A DNA stretch of 64,000 bases from Streptomyces hydrogenans (GTDB lineage Bacteria > Actinomycetota > Actinomycetes > Streptomycetales > Streptomycetaceae), in assembly GCF_014656075.1 (NCBI RefSeq), contig NZ_BNBS01000021.1, positions 21,964-85,963 of the forward strand, read 5' to 3'. The notes beneath the pieces were generated by a model. It was not told the DNA's origin, searched no databases, and saw only the letters and a program-made list of their open reading frames with translations. Shown one piece after another: positions 24,404 to 32,821 of this stretch. Within the stretch, counting starts at the first letter, position 1, and every line of letters begins with the position of its first letter. The position numbers and the translations under genes were made by a program.

Positions 24404-25401
24404 CGCACCCCGCACCGCACTCCACCCCCGCCCCCGCGCCCGGTCCCGTGCCCGGCTCCACCCCCTCGCTCGTGACCCTCGGCGAGGCCATGGCCGTCGT
24501 CGCCGCCACCGAGCCCGGACCCTTCGCCCACGGCACCCCGATGAGGCTCGGCTGGGCCGGGGCCGAGGCGACCGTGGCCGTCGGCGTCAGCCGGCTCGGG
24601 CACACCGCCGCCTGGACCGGTCGGGTCGGCGACGACGCGGCCGGCGCCATGGTCCTCGCCGGACTGCGCGCCGAGGGCGTGGACGTCTCCGGCGCCCGCA
24701 CCGACCCCGACGCCCCCACCGGCCTCATGCTCCGCGAGCGCAGGACCGCCGACCGGCTCCGCGTCAGCTACTACCGGGCCGGACTCGCCGGCTCCCGGCT
24801 CGCCCCCGCCGACCTCGACGAGGCCCGGATCACCGGCGCCCGGATCCTCCACGTCACCGGCATCACCCCGGCGCTGAGCGCCACCGCCCGCGCCGCCGTC
24901 GAGCACGCCGTCCGCCTCGCGCACGGCGCCGGCGTCACCGTCTCCCTCGACGTCAACCACCGCGAGCGCCTGTGGAGCCGGACCGAGGCCGCCGAGGTGC
25001 TCGGCCGCCTCCTCCCGTACACCGACCTGCTCTTCGCCGGTCCCGAGGAGGCCGCGCTCTTCGTCCCCGGGGGCGAGCCGGAGGAGACCGCCCGCGCCCT
25101 CACCCGGCTCGGCCCCGCCGAGGCCGTCGTCAAGCTCGGCGCGGACGGCGCCCTCGCCGTCACCGCCGACGGCGCCCACCGCCAGGCCGCGATCCCCGTC
25201 ACCGCCGTCGACCCCGTCGGTGCGGGCGACGCCTTCGTCTCCGGCTACCTCGCGGCCCGCCTCGACGGCTCCCCGGTCCCCGAACGGCTCCGGCTCGCCG
25301 CCCTCTGCGGAGCCTTCGCCGTCTCCGTCCCCGGCGACTGGGAGGGCATCCCGCGCCGCACGGAACTCGGCCTCCTGGCCGCCCAGGACATCACCCGCTG
25401 A
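24400..25401 (+). CDS. PfkB-family 2-keto-3-deoxy-sugar-acid kinase
   Basis: A 333-residue ribokinase-fold kinase. After a Pro-rich tail of 22 residues, it shows TLGEAMAVVAATEPG, the substrate lid (WAGAEATVAVGVSRLGHTAAW, in parts), SYYRAGLAGSRL characteristic of KDG kinases, and the PfkB signature DPVGAGDAFVSGY with catalytic Asp277. It phosphorylates KDGal/KDG to feed the aldolase immediately upstream. The ATG overlaps the aldolase stop. Confidence 0.9.
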   Translation: MTHPAPHSTPAPAPGPVPGSTPSLVTLGEAMAVVAATEPGPFAHGTPMRLGWAGAEATVAVGVSRLGHTAAWTGRVGDDAAGAMVLAGLRAEGVDVSGARTDPDAPTGLMLRERRTADRLRVSYYRAGLAGSRLAPADLDEARITGARILHVTGITPALSATARAAVEHAVRLAHGAGVTVSLDVNHRERLWSRTEAAEVLGRLLPYTDLLFAGPEEAALFVPGGEPEETARALTRLGPAEAVVKLGADGALAVTADGAHRQAAIPVTAVDPVGAGDAFVSGYLAARLDGSPVPERLRLAALCGAFAVSVPGDWEGIPRRTELGLLAAQDITR

Positions 25402-25430
25402 CCTCCCCCTCCCCGAGAAGGCCCCCGCAC

Positions 25431-26183
25431 ATGAACCGTTTCTCCGGGCAGACCGCCGTCGTCACCGGCGCCGCCTCAGGCATCGGCGCGGCCAGCGCCG
25501 TCCGGCTCGCCCGCGAGGGCGCGGCCGTCGTCGTCGCCGACATCGCCGCCCCCGCCGGCGAGGCCGTCGCCGCCCGCATCCGCGAGGAGGGCGGCCGCGC
25601 CGCCTTCGTCCGCTGCGACGTCTCCTCCGAGGCCGACTGGACCGCGCTGCGCGAGGAGACCCACCAGCGCTTCGGCCCCGTCTCCGTCCTGCACAGCAAC
25701 GCCTTCACCCACACCCCGGCCGCCGCCCACGAGCTCCCCGTCGCCACCTGGGACCGCGAGCTCGCCGTCAACCTCCGCTCCCTCTACCTCGCCGCCCGCA
25801 CCTTCCTCGACGACCTGCGCGCCGGGGGCGGCAGCCTCGTCGCCACCTCCAGCGTCCACGCCGACTTCGGCCTCCCCGGCTACCCCGCCTACGCCGCCGC
25901 CAAGGGCGGCATGTGCGCGCTGATCCGCCAGTTCGCCGTCGAGTACGGCCCCGACGTGCGCTTCAACTCCGTGCTGCCCGGCCCGATCCTCACCGACGTC
26001 TGGAACGACGTCGACGAGGAGGGCCGCCGCCTCTCCGCCGACGCCACCGCCCTCGCCCGCCTCGGCCGCCCCGAGGAGGTCGCCTCCGCCGTCGCCTTCC
26101 TCGCCTCGGCCGACGCCGCCTACATCACCGGCACCAACCTCGTCGTCGACGGCGGCTGGACCGTCAAGAAGGACTCCAAGTGA
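25431..26183 (+). CDS. Short-chain sugar dehydrogenase, probable D-galactose 1-dehydrogenase
   Basis: A 250-residue classical SDR with the dinucleotide motif TGAASGIG (12-19), Asp37 after the second strand suggesting NAD preference, active Ser140/141, Tyr154 and Lys158 (YAAAK). The usual NNAG is SNAF (89-92), a marked departure. Its place between the kinase and the galactonate dehydratase implies oxidation of galactose to galactono-lactone. Other aldoses such as fucose or arabinose are possible. GAGAAGG precedes the ATG; the stop overlaps the next start by GTGA. Confidence 0.78.
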   Translation: MNRFSGQTAVVTGAASGIGAASAVRLAREGAAVVVADIAAPAGEAVAARIREEGGRAAFVRCDVSSEADWTALREETHQRFGPVSVLHSNAFTHTPAAAHELPVATWDRELAVNLRSLYLAARTFLDDLRAGGGSLVATSSVHADFGLPGYPAYAAAKGGMCALIRQFAVEYGPDVRFNSVLPGPILTDVWNDVDEEGRRLSADATALARLGRPEEVASAVAFLASADAAYITGTNLVVDGGWTVKKDSK

Positions 26184-27325
26184 AGATCACCTCCCTGAAG
26201 ACCTACCTCGTCGCCCCCCGCTGGTGCTTCCTGCGGATCGACACCGACGAGGGGATCACCGGCTGGGGCGAACCCGTCGTCGAGGGCCGCGCCCACACCG
26301 TCGCCGCCGCCGTCGAGGAGCTGTCCGACTACCTGGTCGGCCAGGACCCGACGCGGATCGAGGACCACTGGCAGGTCCTCACCAAGGGCGGCTTCTACCG
26401 CGGCGGACCCGTCCTCTCCAGCGCCGTCGCCGGCATCGACCAGGCCCTGTGGGACATCAAGGGCAAGGCGCTCGGCGTCCCCGTCTGGGACCTCCTCGGC
26501 GGACCCGTCCGCGACCGGGTCCGCGTCTACAGCTGGATCGGCGGCGACCGCCCCGACGAGGTCGCCTCCGAGGCCCTGGCCCGCAAGGACGAGGGCTTCA
26601 CCGCCATCAAGATGAACGCCTCCGCCCAGCTCCGGCTCATCGACACCCCCGCCGCCACCCAGGCGATCGTCGACCGCGTCGCCTCGATCCGCGAGGCCGT
26701 CGGCGACGACTTCGACATCGCCGTCGACTTCCACGGCCGCCTCACCCTCCCGATGGCCCGCCGGGTCCTGCCGCTCCTGGAGCCGTACCTGCCCTTCTTC
26801 GTGGAGGAACCGGTCGTCCCGGAGATGAGCGATCACATCGGCGAGGTCGTCCGCTCCACCTCGATCCCCATCGCCACCGGCGAACGCCTCTACTCCCGCT
26901 GGGACTTCAAGAAGGTGCTCGGCCAGGGCATCGCCGTCGCCCAGCCCGACCTCTCGCACGCGGGCGGCATCTCCGAGAGCCGGCGGATCGCCGCGATGGC
27001 GGAGGCGTACGACGTCTCCCTCGCCCCGCACTGCCCGCTCGGCCCGATCGCGCTCGCCTCCTGCCTCCAGGTCGGCTTCGCCACGCCCAACCTGCTCATC
27101 CAGGAGCAGAGCCTCGGCATCCACTACAACACCGGCTCCGACCTCCTCGACTACCTCGTCGACCCCTCGGTCTTCCGGTACGAGGACGGGCACGTGGCCC
27201 TGCCCACCGGCCCCGGCCTCGGCATCGAGGTCGACGCGAAGGCCGTGGAGCGGGCCGCCGAGACCGGCCACCGCTGGCGCAACCCGGCCTGGCGCCGCGA
27301 CGACGGCTCCCTGGCGGAGTGGTAG
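26180..27325 (+). CDS. dgoD: D-galactonate dehydratase
   Basis: A 381-residue enolase-superfamily enzyme that dehydrates D-galactonate to 2-keto-3-deoxygalactonate. Its active-site residues fall almost at the E. coli DgoD numbers: Asp183 and His185 in VDFHGR, Glu209 in VEEPV, Glu235 in GERLYSRWDF, and His284 in APHCPLGPIALAS. QPDLSHAGGI is also present. GTG 26180 overlaps the dehydrogenase stop. Last gene of the operon, followed by a strong terminator. Confidence 0.94.
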   Translation: MKITSLKTYLVAPRWCFLRIDTDEGITGWGEPVVEGRAHTVAAAVEELSDYLVGQDPTRIEDHWQVLTKGGFYRGGPVLSSAVAGIDQALWDIKGKALGVPVWDLLGGPVRDRVRVYSWIGGDRPDEVASEALARKDEGFTAIKMNASAQLRLIDTPAATQAIVDRVASIREAVGDDFDIAVDFHGRLTLPMARRVLPLLEPYLPFFVEEPVVPEMSDHIGEVVRSTSIPIATGERLYSRWDFKKVLGQGIAVAQPDLSHAGGISESRRIAAMAEAYDVSLAPHCPLGPIALASCLQVGFATPNLLIQEQSLGIHYNTGSDLLDYLVDPSVFRYEDGHVALPTGPGLGIEVDAKAVERAAETGHRWRNPAWRRDDGSLAEW

Positions 27326-27340
27326 TTCCCGGACACGGGA

Positions 27341-27372
27341 AAGGGCCGGATCCCCTCGGGGATCCGGCCCTT
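27341..27372. terminator. Bidirectional hairpin terminator
   Basis: A perfect inverted repeat of 14-15 bp around a CTCG loop, beginning AAGGGCCGG and ending CCGGCCCTT, lies between the convergent dgoD and GH53 genes. It is the cleanest terminator in the window and reads the same on both strands. Confidence 0.9.
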
Positions 27373-27391
27373 CACGGCGTACCGGTCCGGG

Positions 27392-28972
27392 TCAGCGGTG
27401 GGCGAACCAGTTCGCCGCCGGCAGCAGCCGGCTGTCGTAGTCGAACAGCGCCTGGTTCTCCCAGGCGTTGCCCGACGACGGGTCCGTGGGGTCCCAGCCG
27501 TTGCCGGTCACCGCGGTCCAGGCCGGCTCCCAGTAGACGACGCCGAGACCGCGGCCGCCCGGGACGGCCTCCACGACGTTCATCACGTCACGGAGCCACG
27601 CCGACTGGCCGGACGGGGACGCCGGGTAGCCGGAGACCAGCTCCGACGACAGGTCGATGATGTTCTCGTGCGCGTCCTCGCTGTCCAGCCGGAAGGGATA
27701 CGCGGTCTCCGCCACCATCACCTTCTTGCCGTAACGGGCCGCGATGTCGTCCAGGTTGGTCTGGAGCGAGGACAGCGCCCCGTGCCAGTAGCCGTAGAAG
27801 GACAGCGCGATCACGTCGTAACTCACGCCCTGCGCCGTGGCGTTGTCGAACCACGTGCGGTAGAGCGCGTTGTCGCCGCCGTTCGCGAGGTGCAGCGCGA
27901 TCTGCGTCGACGACGAGACCGCCTTCGCCGCCGAGATGCCGGAGTTCAGCAGCCCCGCGAGCTGCGGCCAGTTGGACGTCGAGCCCTCGGGCCACAGCAT
28001 GCCGGTGTTGATCTCGTTGCCGATCTGCACCATGTCGGCCGTGGTGCCCTGCGCCTTCAGCGCGTTCAGGACGTCGTAGGTGTGGTTGTAGACGTCCGTC
28101 CTGAGCTGGCCGTACGAGTGCCCGGCCCACGCCGCGGGCTTGGACTGCGCGCCCGGGTCGGCCCAGATGTCCGAGTAGTGGAAGTCGACGAGCAGCTTCA
28201 TGCCCTGCGCCTTGACGCGCTTCGCGGTGGCGAGGACCTGCGTCTTGGTGTTGTAGCCGTCGGCCGGGTTCACCCACACCTTCAGGCGGCCGTAGGTGGC
28301 GCCCGCGCCCTTGAGGAGCGCGACCGGGTCGCCGGTCGTCCCCGCGGCGTTCTTGTACGTGGCGCCGAAGTCCTCGTTCTTCTTGAGCGCGGACAGGTCG
28401 ACGCCCTTCACGGTCAGTCCGGTGGAGCCGGAGGTGAAGGTCAGGTCGTCGACGTTGAGCCAGTTGCCCGCGTTGGCGTCGGAGTTGACGCTGATCGTGC
28501 AGCCGCCGCCGACCACCTTGACCGAGGTGACGACCCGTATCCACGAGCTGGTCGTGACCGGCAGATCGGTGCGCTGCTCGGCGGAGCCGCAGTTGCGCAG
28601 GGCGAGGTAGGCCGCGTTCTGGCCGCCGCCCGAGCGCACCCAGGCGCTCAGCGTGTACGTGCCGTCGGCGAGCCCGCTGAGGTACTGGTAGGTCTCGACC
28701 TTGTAGGCCGAGGAGGACCAGTGCGACAGGCGGTGGCCGCCGCTGTGGCCGCCCGCCTCGGTGAAGGAGGCGGCGTTCTGGCCGGCGGCCGAGTAGGTCG
28801 ACCAGCCGGACGGCGTGGCCGTGCCGGCGCCGTCGCTCTCGAAGCCGGAGTTGGTGAGCGTGCTCGCGGCCACGGCCTGCTGCGCGGGCAGCGGAGCGAG
28901 CAGCAGCGCCGCGCCGAGCGCGCCGGCCAGCGTGGCGGAGCGGAGCCGGAAACGGCTTCTGATGGTGCGCAT
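27392..28972 (-). CDS. Secreted arabinogalactan endo-1,4-beta-galactanase (GH53)
   Basis: A 526-residue secreted enzyme. The signal peptide ends near AVA-A (36). Residues 38-182 form a carbohydrate-binding beta-sandwich (NSGFESDGAGTATPSGW start, NAGNWLNVDDLTF end), possibly CBM61-like, as often found with galactanases. The GH53 barrel (188-526) starts VKGVDLSALKKNEDFGATYK and has acid/base Glu320 in VQIGNEIN and nucleophile Glu422 in VAETAYPF. It cuts beta-1,4-galactan backbones of pectin side chains outside the cell. The ATG at 28972 has AAGGGA upstream. It lies behind the GH42 gene on the same strand, 291 bases away. Confidence 0.95.
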   Translation of the reverse strand: MRTIRSRFRLRSATLAGALGAALLLAPLPAQQAVAASTLTNSGFESDGAGTATPSGWSTYSAAGQNAASFTEAGGHSGGHRLSHWSSSAYKVETYQYLSGLADGTYTLSAWVRSGGGQNAAYLALRNCGSAEQRTDLPVTTSSWIRVVTSVKVVGGGCTISVNSDANAGNWLNVDDLTFTSGSTGLTVKGVDLSALKKNEDFGATYKNAAGTTGDPVALLKGAGATYGRLKVWVNPADGYNTKTQVLATAKRVKAQGMKLLVDFHYSDIWADPGAQSKPAAWAGHSYGQLRTDVYNHTYDVLNALKAQGTTADMVQIGNEINTGMLWPEGSTSNWPQLAGLLNSGISAAKAVSSSTQIALHLANGGDNALYRTWFDNATAQGVSYDVIALSFYGYWHGALSSLQTNLDDIAARYGKKVMVAETAYPFRLDSEDAHENIIDLSSELVSGYPASPSGQSAWLRDVMNVVEAVPGGRGLGVVYWEPAWTAVTGNGWDPTDPSSGNAWENQALFDYDSRLLPAANWFAHR

Positions 28973-29263
28973 CGTCGAGTCCCTTCGACGGTGACGGACG
29001 GGGGAGTGGTGGTGCGGTGGCGCTGTTCCTCGGGGACGGGGGAAACGGGTGGTACGGCTCACCCGGGGACGGCGCGGCGGGTGCGGGCCGCCCCCGGGGA
29101 GATCGGGGGCCCGACCCCGTGAGGGGGCCGGGGAGGGGGGGAGGACGGTGCGGGGACGCGTACGCGCGACCCCCGGGCGGATCGCGTACGGTTCCGGCGC
29201 GCGGACCGGCCGCCGTCGGCCGTCGGCCGGTCCCGAGGCGCGTGGTCCGCCGGCCGCCGGCCG
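28973..29263. other. Intergenic region between GH42 and GH53
   Basis: A 291-base stretch with no recognisable gene, clear promoter or clean hairpin. It contains runs of G/C and a ribosome site for GH53. The galactanase may have its own promoter here or be read from the GH42 promoter. Confidence 0.5.
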
Positions 29264-31285
29264 TCAGCTGTCCAGGTGGACGACTCCGACGTCGCCGGCC
29301 GGGACGGTGAGCGTGCCGTTCACGCGCCCGCCGCCGAGCAGCTCCGTGCCGGTGGCGTCCAGCGGCACCTTCGTCTCCTCGTCGGTGTGGTTGAGGACGA
29401 AGACGTAGTGGCCGTTCGCGCCGGCGCGGCGCACGACCTCCACGTCCCGGGCGAGCCCGGTGCGGCTCGGGATCCCGGCGTCCTCGGCCGCCGCGGCGAC
29501 GATCGCGTCCAGCGAGGCCGCGTCGAGGCGGGTGGAGACGTACCAGGCGGTGCCCCGGCCGAGCCGGTGCCGGGTGACGGCGGGCCCGCCGGCGGCCGGC
29601 CCGTCCGCGTAGGTCCAGACGGTCTCGGCGCCGCGCGGCCGGACGAACTCGGTCCACACGTCGCCGGTGAGCGCGGCGCCGCCCGGCCCGGTCAGGCCGA
29701 CCCGCTGGTGGTCCAGGAGCGGCGACCACTCGTCGACGGTGAGGCCGAGGACGTCCCGCAGGGCGCCCGGGTAGGCGCCGGGGTGGACGGCGTCGTGCTC
29801 GTCGACGATCCCGGAGAAGTACGAGACGACCAGGGTGCCGCCGTTCTCCACGTACTCCCGCAGGTTCTGCCCGGCGGCCTCGGTCATCAGGTAGAGGGCC
29901 GGGACGACGACCAGCGGGTAGGCCGACAGGTCGGCCTCGGGGTGCGCGAAGTCCACCGTGAGGTGCCGGTCGTAGAGGGTCTCGTAGAAGCTGTCGGCGC
30001 GCTCGCGGGCGTCGTGCGCCTCGTTCGGCCGCCACTCCAGCTTCTGCGCCCACCAGGAGTGCCAGTCCCACAGCACGGCGACGTCGGGGACGGTCCGGCT
30101 GCCCCGGACCTCCTCCAGCGCGCCGAGTCCAGCGCCCAGCTCGACGACCTCGCGCCAGATCCGGGTGTCGGTGCCGCCGTGCGGGACCATCGCCGAGTGG
30201 AACTTCTCGGCGCCGCGCCGGCCCTGCCGCCACTGGAAGAACATGGCGCCCTCGGAGCCGCGGGCGACGTGGGCGAGGGAGTTGCGGGCCATCTCGCCGG
30301 GGCGCTTGGCCGGGTTGCGCGGCTGCCAGTTCACGCCCGAGGTGGAGTGCTCCAGGAGCAGCCAGGGGGCGCCGCCGGCGACGGAGCGGGTGAGGTCGGC
30401 GGCCATCGCGAGGTTCACGTGGGTGCGCCGGCCGTCGGTGATCAGGTAGTGGTCGTTGGTGACGAGGTCGACCTCGCGGCCCCAGGCCCAGTAGTCGATC
30501 GAGTCGCACTGGCTGAGCGCGGTCATGAAGTTGGTGGTGACCGGGACGCCGGGGGACAGCTCGTGGAGCACGTCCCGCTCCGCGCGGAAGTTCTCGCGGA
30601 TGGTGGCGTCGGCGAAGCGGCGGTAGTCCAGCTGCTGGGCCGGGTTGCCGACGGTCGGGGTGGCGCGGGGCGGCAGGATCTCCTCGTACGTGCCGTACCG
30701 CTGGCCCCAGAAGGCCGTGCCCCACGCTTCGTTCACGGCCTCGACGGAGCCGTACGTGCCGTCCAGCCAGCGCCGGAAGTGCGCCGCGCAGCCGTCGCAG
30801 TAGCAGGCGCTGACGGGGACGCCGTACTCGTTGTGGACGTGCCAGAGCGCGAGCGCCGGGTGGGCGGCGTAGCGGCGGGCCAGCTCGGTGGTGATCCGGA
30901 CGGCGGCCTCGCGGTAGGCGGGGGAGCTGTGGCAGATCGCGCCGCGCGAGCCGTAGGCGAGGCGGACGCCGTCGGCGGTGACGGGCAGCGCCTCGGGGTG
31001 CGCGCGGTAGAACCAGGCGGGCGGGGCGACGGTGGGGGTGCCGAGGTCGACCCGGATGCCGTGCGCGTGCAGCAGGTCGAGGACGCGGTCGAGCCAGCCG
31101 AAGTCGTACCGGCCCGGCTCGGGCTCCAGGAGCGCCCAGGAGAAGATCCCGACGCTCACCATGGTGACGCCGGCCTCGCGCATCAGCCGTACGTCCTCCT
31201 GCCAGACGCTTTCCGGCCATTGTTCGGGGTTGTAGTCCCCGCCGAACGCGAGCCGGGTCAGGCCCTTGGGGGTCGTCGCTGACAT
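29264..31285 (-). CDS. GH42 beta-galactosidase (zinc-cluster type)
   Basis: A 673-residue cytoplasmic GH42 enzyme. LAFGGDYNPEQWPE (12-25) opens the barrel; acid/base Glu153 is in WHVHNEYG and nucleophile Glu312 in LLLEHSTSG. The zinc cluster Cys118, Cys161, Cys163 and Cys166 (CYCDGC) is intact. It should split imported galacto-oligosaccharides made by the GH53 enzyme to free galactose. AGGAGA precedes the ATG at 31285. It is divergent from the ABC importer, with a LacI-type site at 31340 upstream. Confidence 0.95.
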   Translation of the reverse strand: MSATTPKGLTRLAFGGDYNPEQWPESVWQEDVRLMREAGVTMVSVGIFSWALLEPEPGRYDFGWLDRVLDLLHAHGIRVDLGTPTVAPPAWFYRAHPEALPVTADGVRLAYGSRGAICHSSPAYREAAVRITTELARRYAAHPALALWHVHNEYGVPVSACYCDGCAAHFRRWLDGTYGSVEAVNEAWGTAFWGQRYGTYEEILPPRATPTVGNPAQQLDYRRFADATIRENFRAERDVLHELSPGVPVTTNFMTALSQCDSIDYWAWGREVDLVTNDHYLITDGRRTHVNLAMAADLTRSVAGGAPWLLLEHSTSGVNWQPRNPAKRPGEMARNSLAHVARGSEGAMFFQWRQGRRGAEKFHSAMVPHGGTDTRIWREVVELGAGLGALEEVRGSRTVPDVAVLWDWHSWWAQKLEWRPNEAHDARERADSFYETLYDRHLTVDFAHPEADLSAYPLVVVPALYLMTEAAGQNLREYVENGGTLVVSYFSGIVDEHDAVHPGAYPGALRDVLGLTVDEWSPLLDHQRVGLTGPGGAALTGDVWTEFVRPRGAETVWTYADGPAAGGPAVTRHRLGRGTAWYVSTRLDAASLDAIVAAAAEDAGIPSRTGLARDVEVVRRAGANGHYVFVLNHTDEETKVPLDATGTELLGGGRVNGTLTVPAGDVGVVHLDS

Positions 31286-31339
31286 GAGTCTCTCCTGAGC
31301 ACCTGTGGATCGGGAAGGGGGGTGTTCGTTTGCCGTGGC

Positions 31340-31353
31340 TGTGAACGTACACA
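31340..31353. promoter_or_regulatory. LacI-type operator, GH42 side
   Basis: TGTGAACGTACACA, a palindrome with one mismatch, sits 55 bases upstream of the GH42 start. A sister site starting with the same eight bases is at 31430. Confidence 0.75.
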
Positions 31354-31401
31354 CATCCGGTTTCGATGTGGCAACGCAACATAACCGCACAGGAACAACC
31401 A

Positions 31402-31443
31402 TTGACAAGTGTCCAGAACGTTTCTCTACTGTGAACGCTCACA
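31402..31443 (+). promoter_or_regulatory. Promoter and LacI-type operator of the galactan ABC operon
   Basis: TTGACA (31402-31407), 17 bases, TCTACT (31425-31430). The operator TGTGAACGCTCACA (31430-31443) begins at the -10 end and covers the start point, so binding would block initiation. It matches the site at 31340 in its first eight bases and last three. Confidence 0.78.
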
Positions 31444-31454
31444 GATGCATGGTC

Positions 31455-31479
31455 GGCCTCTCCGTCCGATGGAGAGGCC
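31455..31479 (+). promoter_or_regulatory. Leader hairpin of the galactan ABC operon
   Basis: GGCCTCTCC and GGAGAGGCC form a perfect 9-bp stem with a 7-base loop, followed by CCTTT, 25 bases before the ATG at 31505. It lies inside the transcribed leader, so it may attenuate transcription or protect the message. Confidence 0.55.
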
Positions 31480-31504
31480 CCTTTCGGTCAGGGAGAACCC
31501 ACCC

Positions 31505-32821
31505 ATGCCCCAGATCACGCGCCGCAGCCTCGCCGCCGCCACCGCCGTCCTCCTCGGCGCCACCGCGCTCACCGCCTGTGGATCCGACTCCGGCGGCGAG
31601 GCGGGTGCCGAGTCCGGCCCCGTCGAGCTCACCTACTGGGCCTGGGCGCCCGGCATGGACAAGGTGGCCGCCCTCTGGAACGCCCAGCACCCCGAGGTCA
31701 AGGTCACGGTCCAGAAGCAGGCCTCCGGCGACGACCTCGTCACCAAGATCATCACGGCCGCCAAGGCCCACAAGGGCCCGGACCTCGTCCAGGCCGAGTA
31801 CCAGGCGCTCCCGACCCTGGTCAGCAACGACGCCCTCGCCGACATAGCCAAGGAGGTCCAGGGCGTCGAGAAGCAGTTCGCCCCCGGCGTCTGGCAGCAG
31901 ACCACCCTCGGCGGCGACGCGGTCTACGCCCTGCCCCAGGACTCCGGCCCGCTGATGTTCTTCTACCGCCAGGACCTCTTCGAGGAGTACGGCCTCACCG
32001 TCCCCACCACCTGGGACGAGTTCGCCGAGACCGCCCGCGCCCTCAAGAAGAAGGCCCCCAAGAAGGCCCTGACCACCTTCTCCGCCAACGACTCCGGCCT
32101 CTTCGCCGGCCTCTCCCAGCAGGCCGGCGCCCAGTGGTGGACCTTCGAGGGCGACAACTGGAAGGTCGGCATCGACGACGACGCCACGCGCAAGGTCACC
32201 GACTTCTGGGGCGGCCTCGTCGCCGAGGGCGCCATCGACAACCAGCCCATGTACACCCCCGCCTGGAACAAGGCCCTCAACACCGGCGAACAGCTCGCCT
32301 GGGTCTCCGCCGTCTGGGCCCCCGGCACCCTCGGCACCGCCGCCCCCGACACCAAGGGCAAGTGGGCCATGGCCCCCCTCCCGCAGTGGAACAAGGGCGA
32401 GAACGCCACCGGCAGCTGGGGCGGCTCCTCCACCGCCGTCACCAGCGACTCGAAGCACAAGGAAGCCGCCGCCCGGTTCGCCACCTGGCTGAACACCGAC
32501 CCCGAGGCGCTCGCCGCCCTCGTCAAGGAGAGCGGCATCTACCCCGCCGCCACCGCCGCCCAGACCAGCGGCGCCCTCGCCAAGGCCCCCGACTACTTCG
32601 CCAACCAGCCCGACTTCTACACCAGGGCCGCCGAGATCGCGAAGACCACCGCGCCCGCCGCCTGGGGCCCCAACGTGAACGTCGCCTACACCGCCTTCAA
32701 GGACGAGTTCGGCAAGGCCGCCAAGGCCAGGACCGAGGCCGCCTTCGGCGCCGCCCTCACCAAGCTCCAGGACACCACCGTGGCCGACCTGGAGAAGCAG
32801 GGCTTCGGAGTCGCCAAGTGA
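31505..32821 (+). CDS. ABC sugar transporter substrate-binding lipoprotein (MalE-like), galactan operon
   Basis: A 438-residue binding protein with a lipoprotein signal (RRSLAAATAVLLGATALTAC, Cys25). The mature part begins ELTYWAWAPGMDKVAALWNAQHP and has the cluster-B sugar-binding pattern GDAVYALPQDSGPLMFFYRQDLF and NATGSWGGSSTAV. By context it binds galacto-oligosaccharides from galactan. The ATG at 31505 follows GGGAGAA. First of three coupled transport genes. Confidence 0.92.
   Translation: MPQITRRSLAAATAVLLGATALTACGSDSGGEAGAESGPVELTYWAWAPGMDKVAALWNAQHPEVKVTVQKQASGDDLVTKIITAAKAHKGPDLVQAEYQALPTLVSNDALADIAKEVQGVEKQFAPGVWQQTTLGGDAVYALPQDSGPLMFFYRQDLFEEYGLTVPTTWDEFAETARALKKKAPKKALTTFSANDSGLFAGLSQQAGAQWWTFEGDNWKVGIDDDATRKVTDFWGGLVAEGAIDNQPMYTPAWNKALNTGEQLAWVSAVWAPGTLGTAAPDTKGKWAMAPLPQWNKGENATGSWGGSSTAVTSDSKHKEAAARFATWLNTDPEALAALVKESGIYPAATAAQTSGALAKAPDYFANQPDFYTRAAEIAKTTAPAAWGPNVNVAYTAFKDEFGKAAKARTEAAFGAALTKLQDTTVADLEKQGFGVAK

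Noticed and set aside
28973..29263. Small open frames between GH42 and GH53
   Set aside because: Low-complexity Gly/Arg sequence with no ribosome site or family match.
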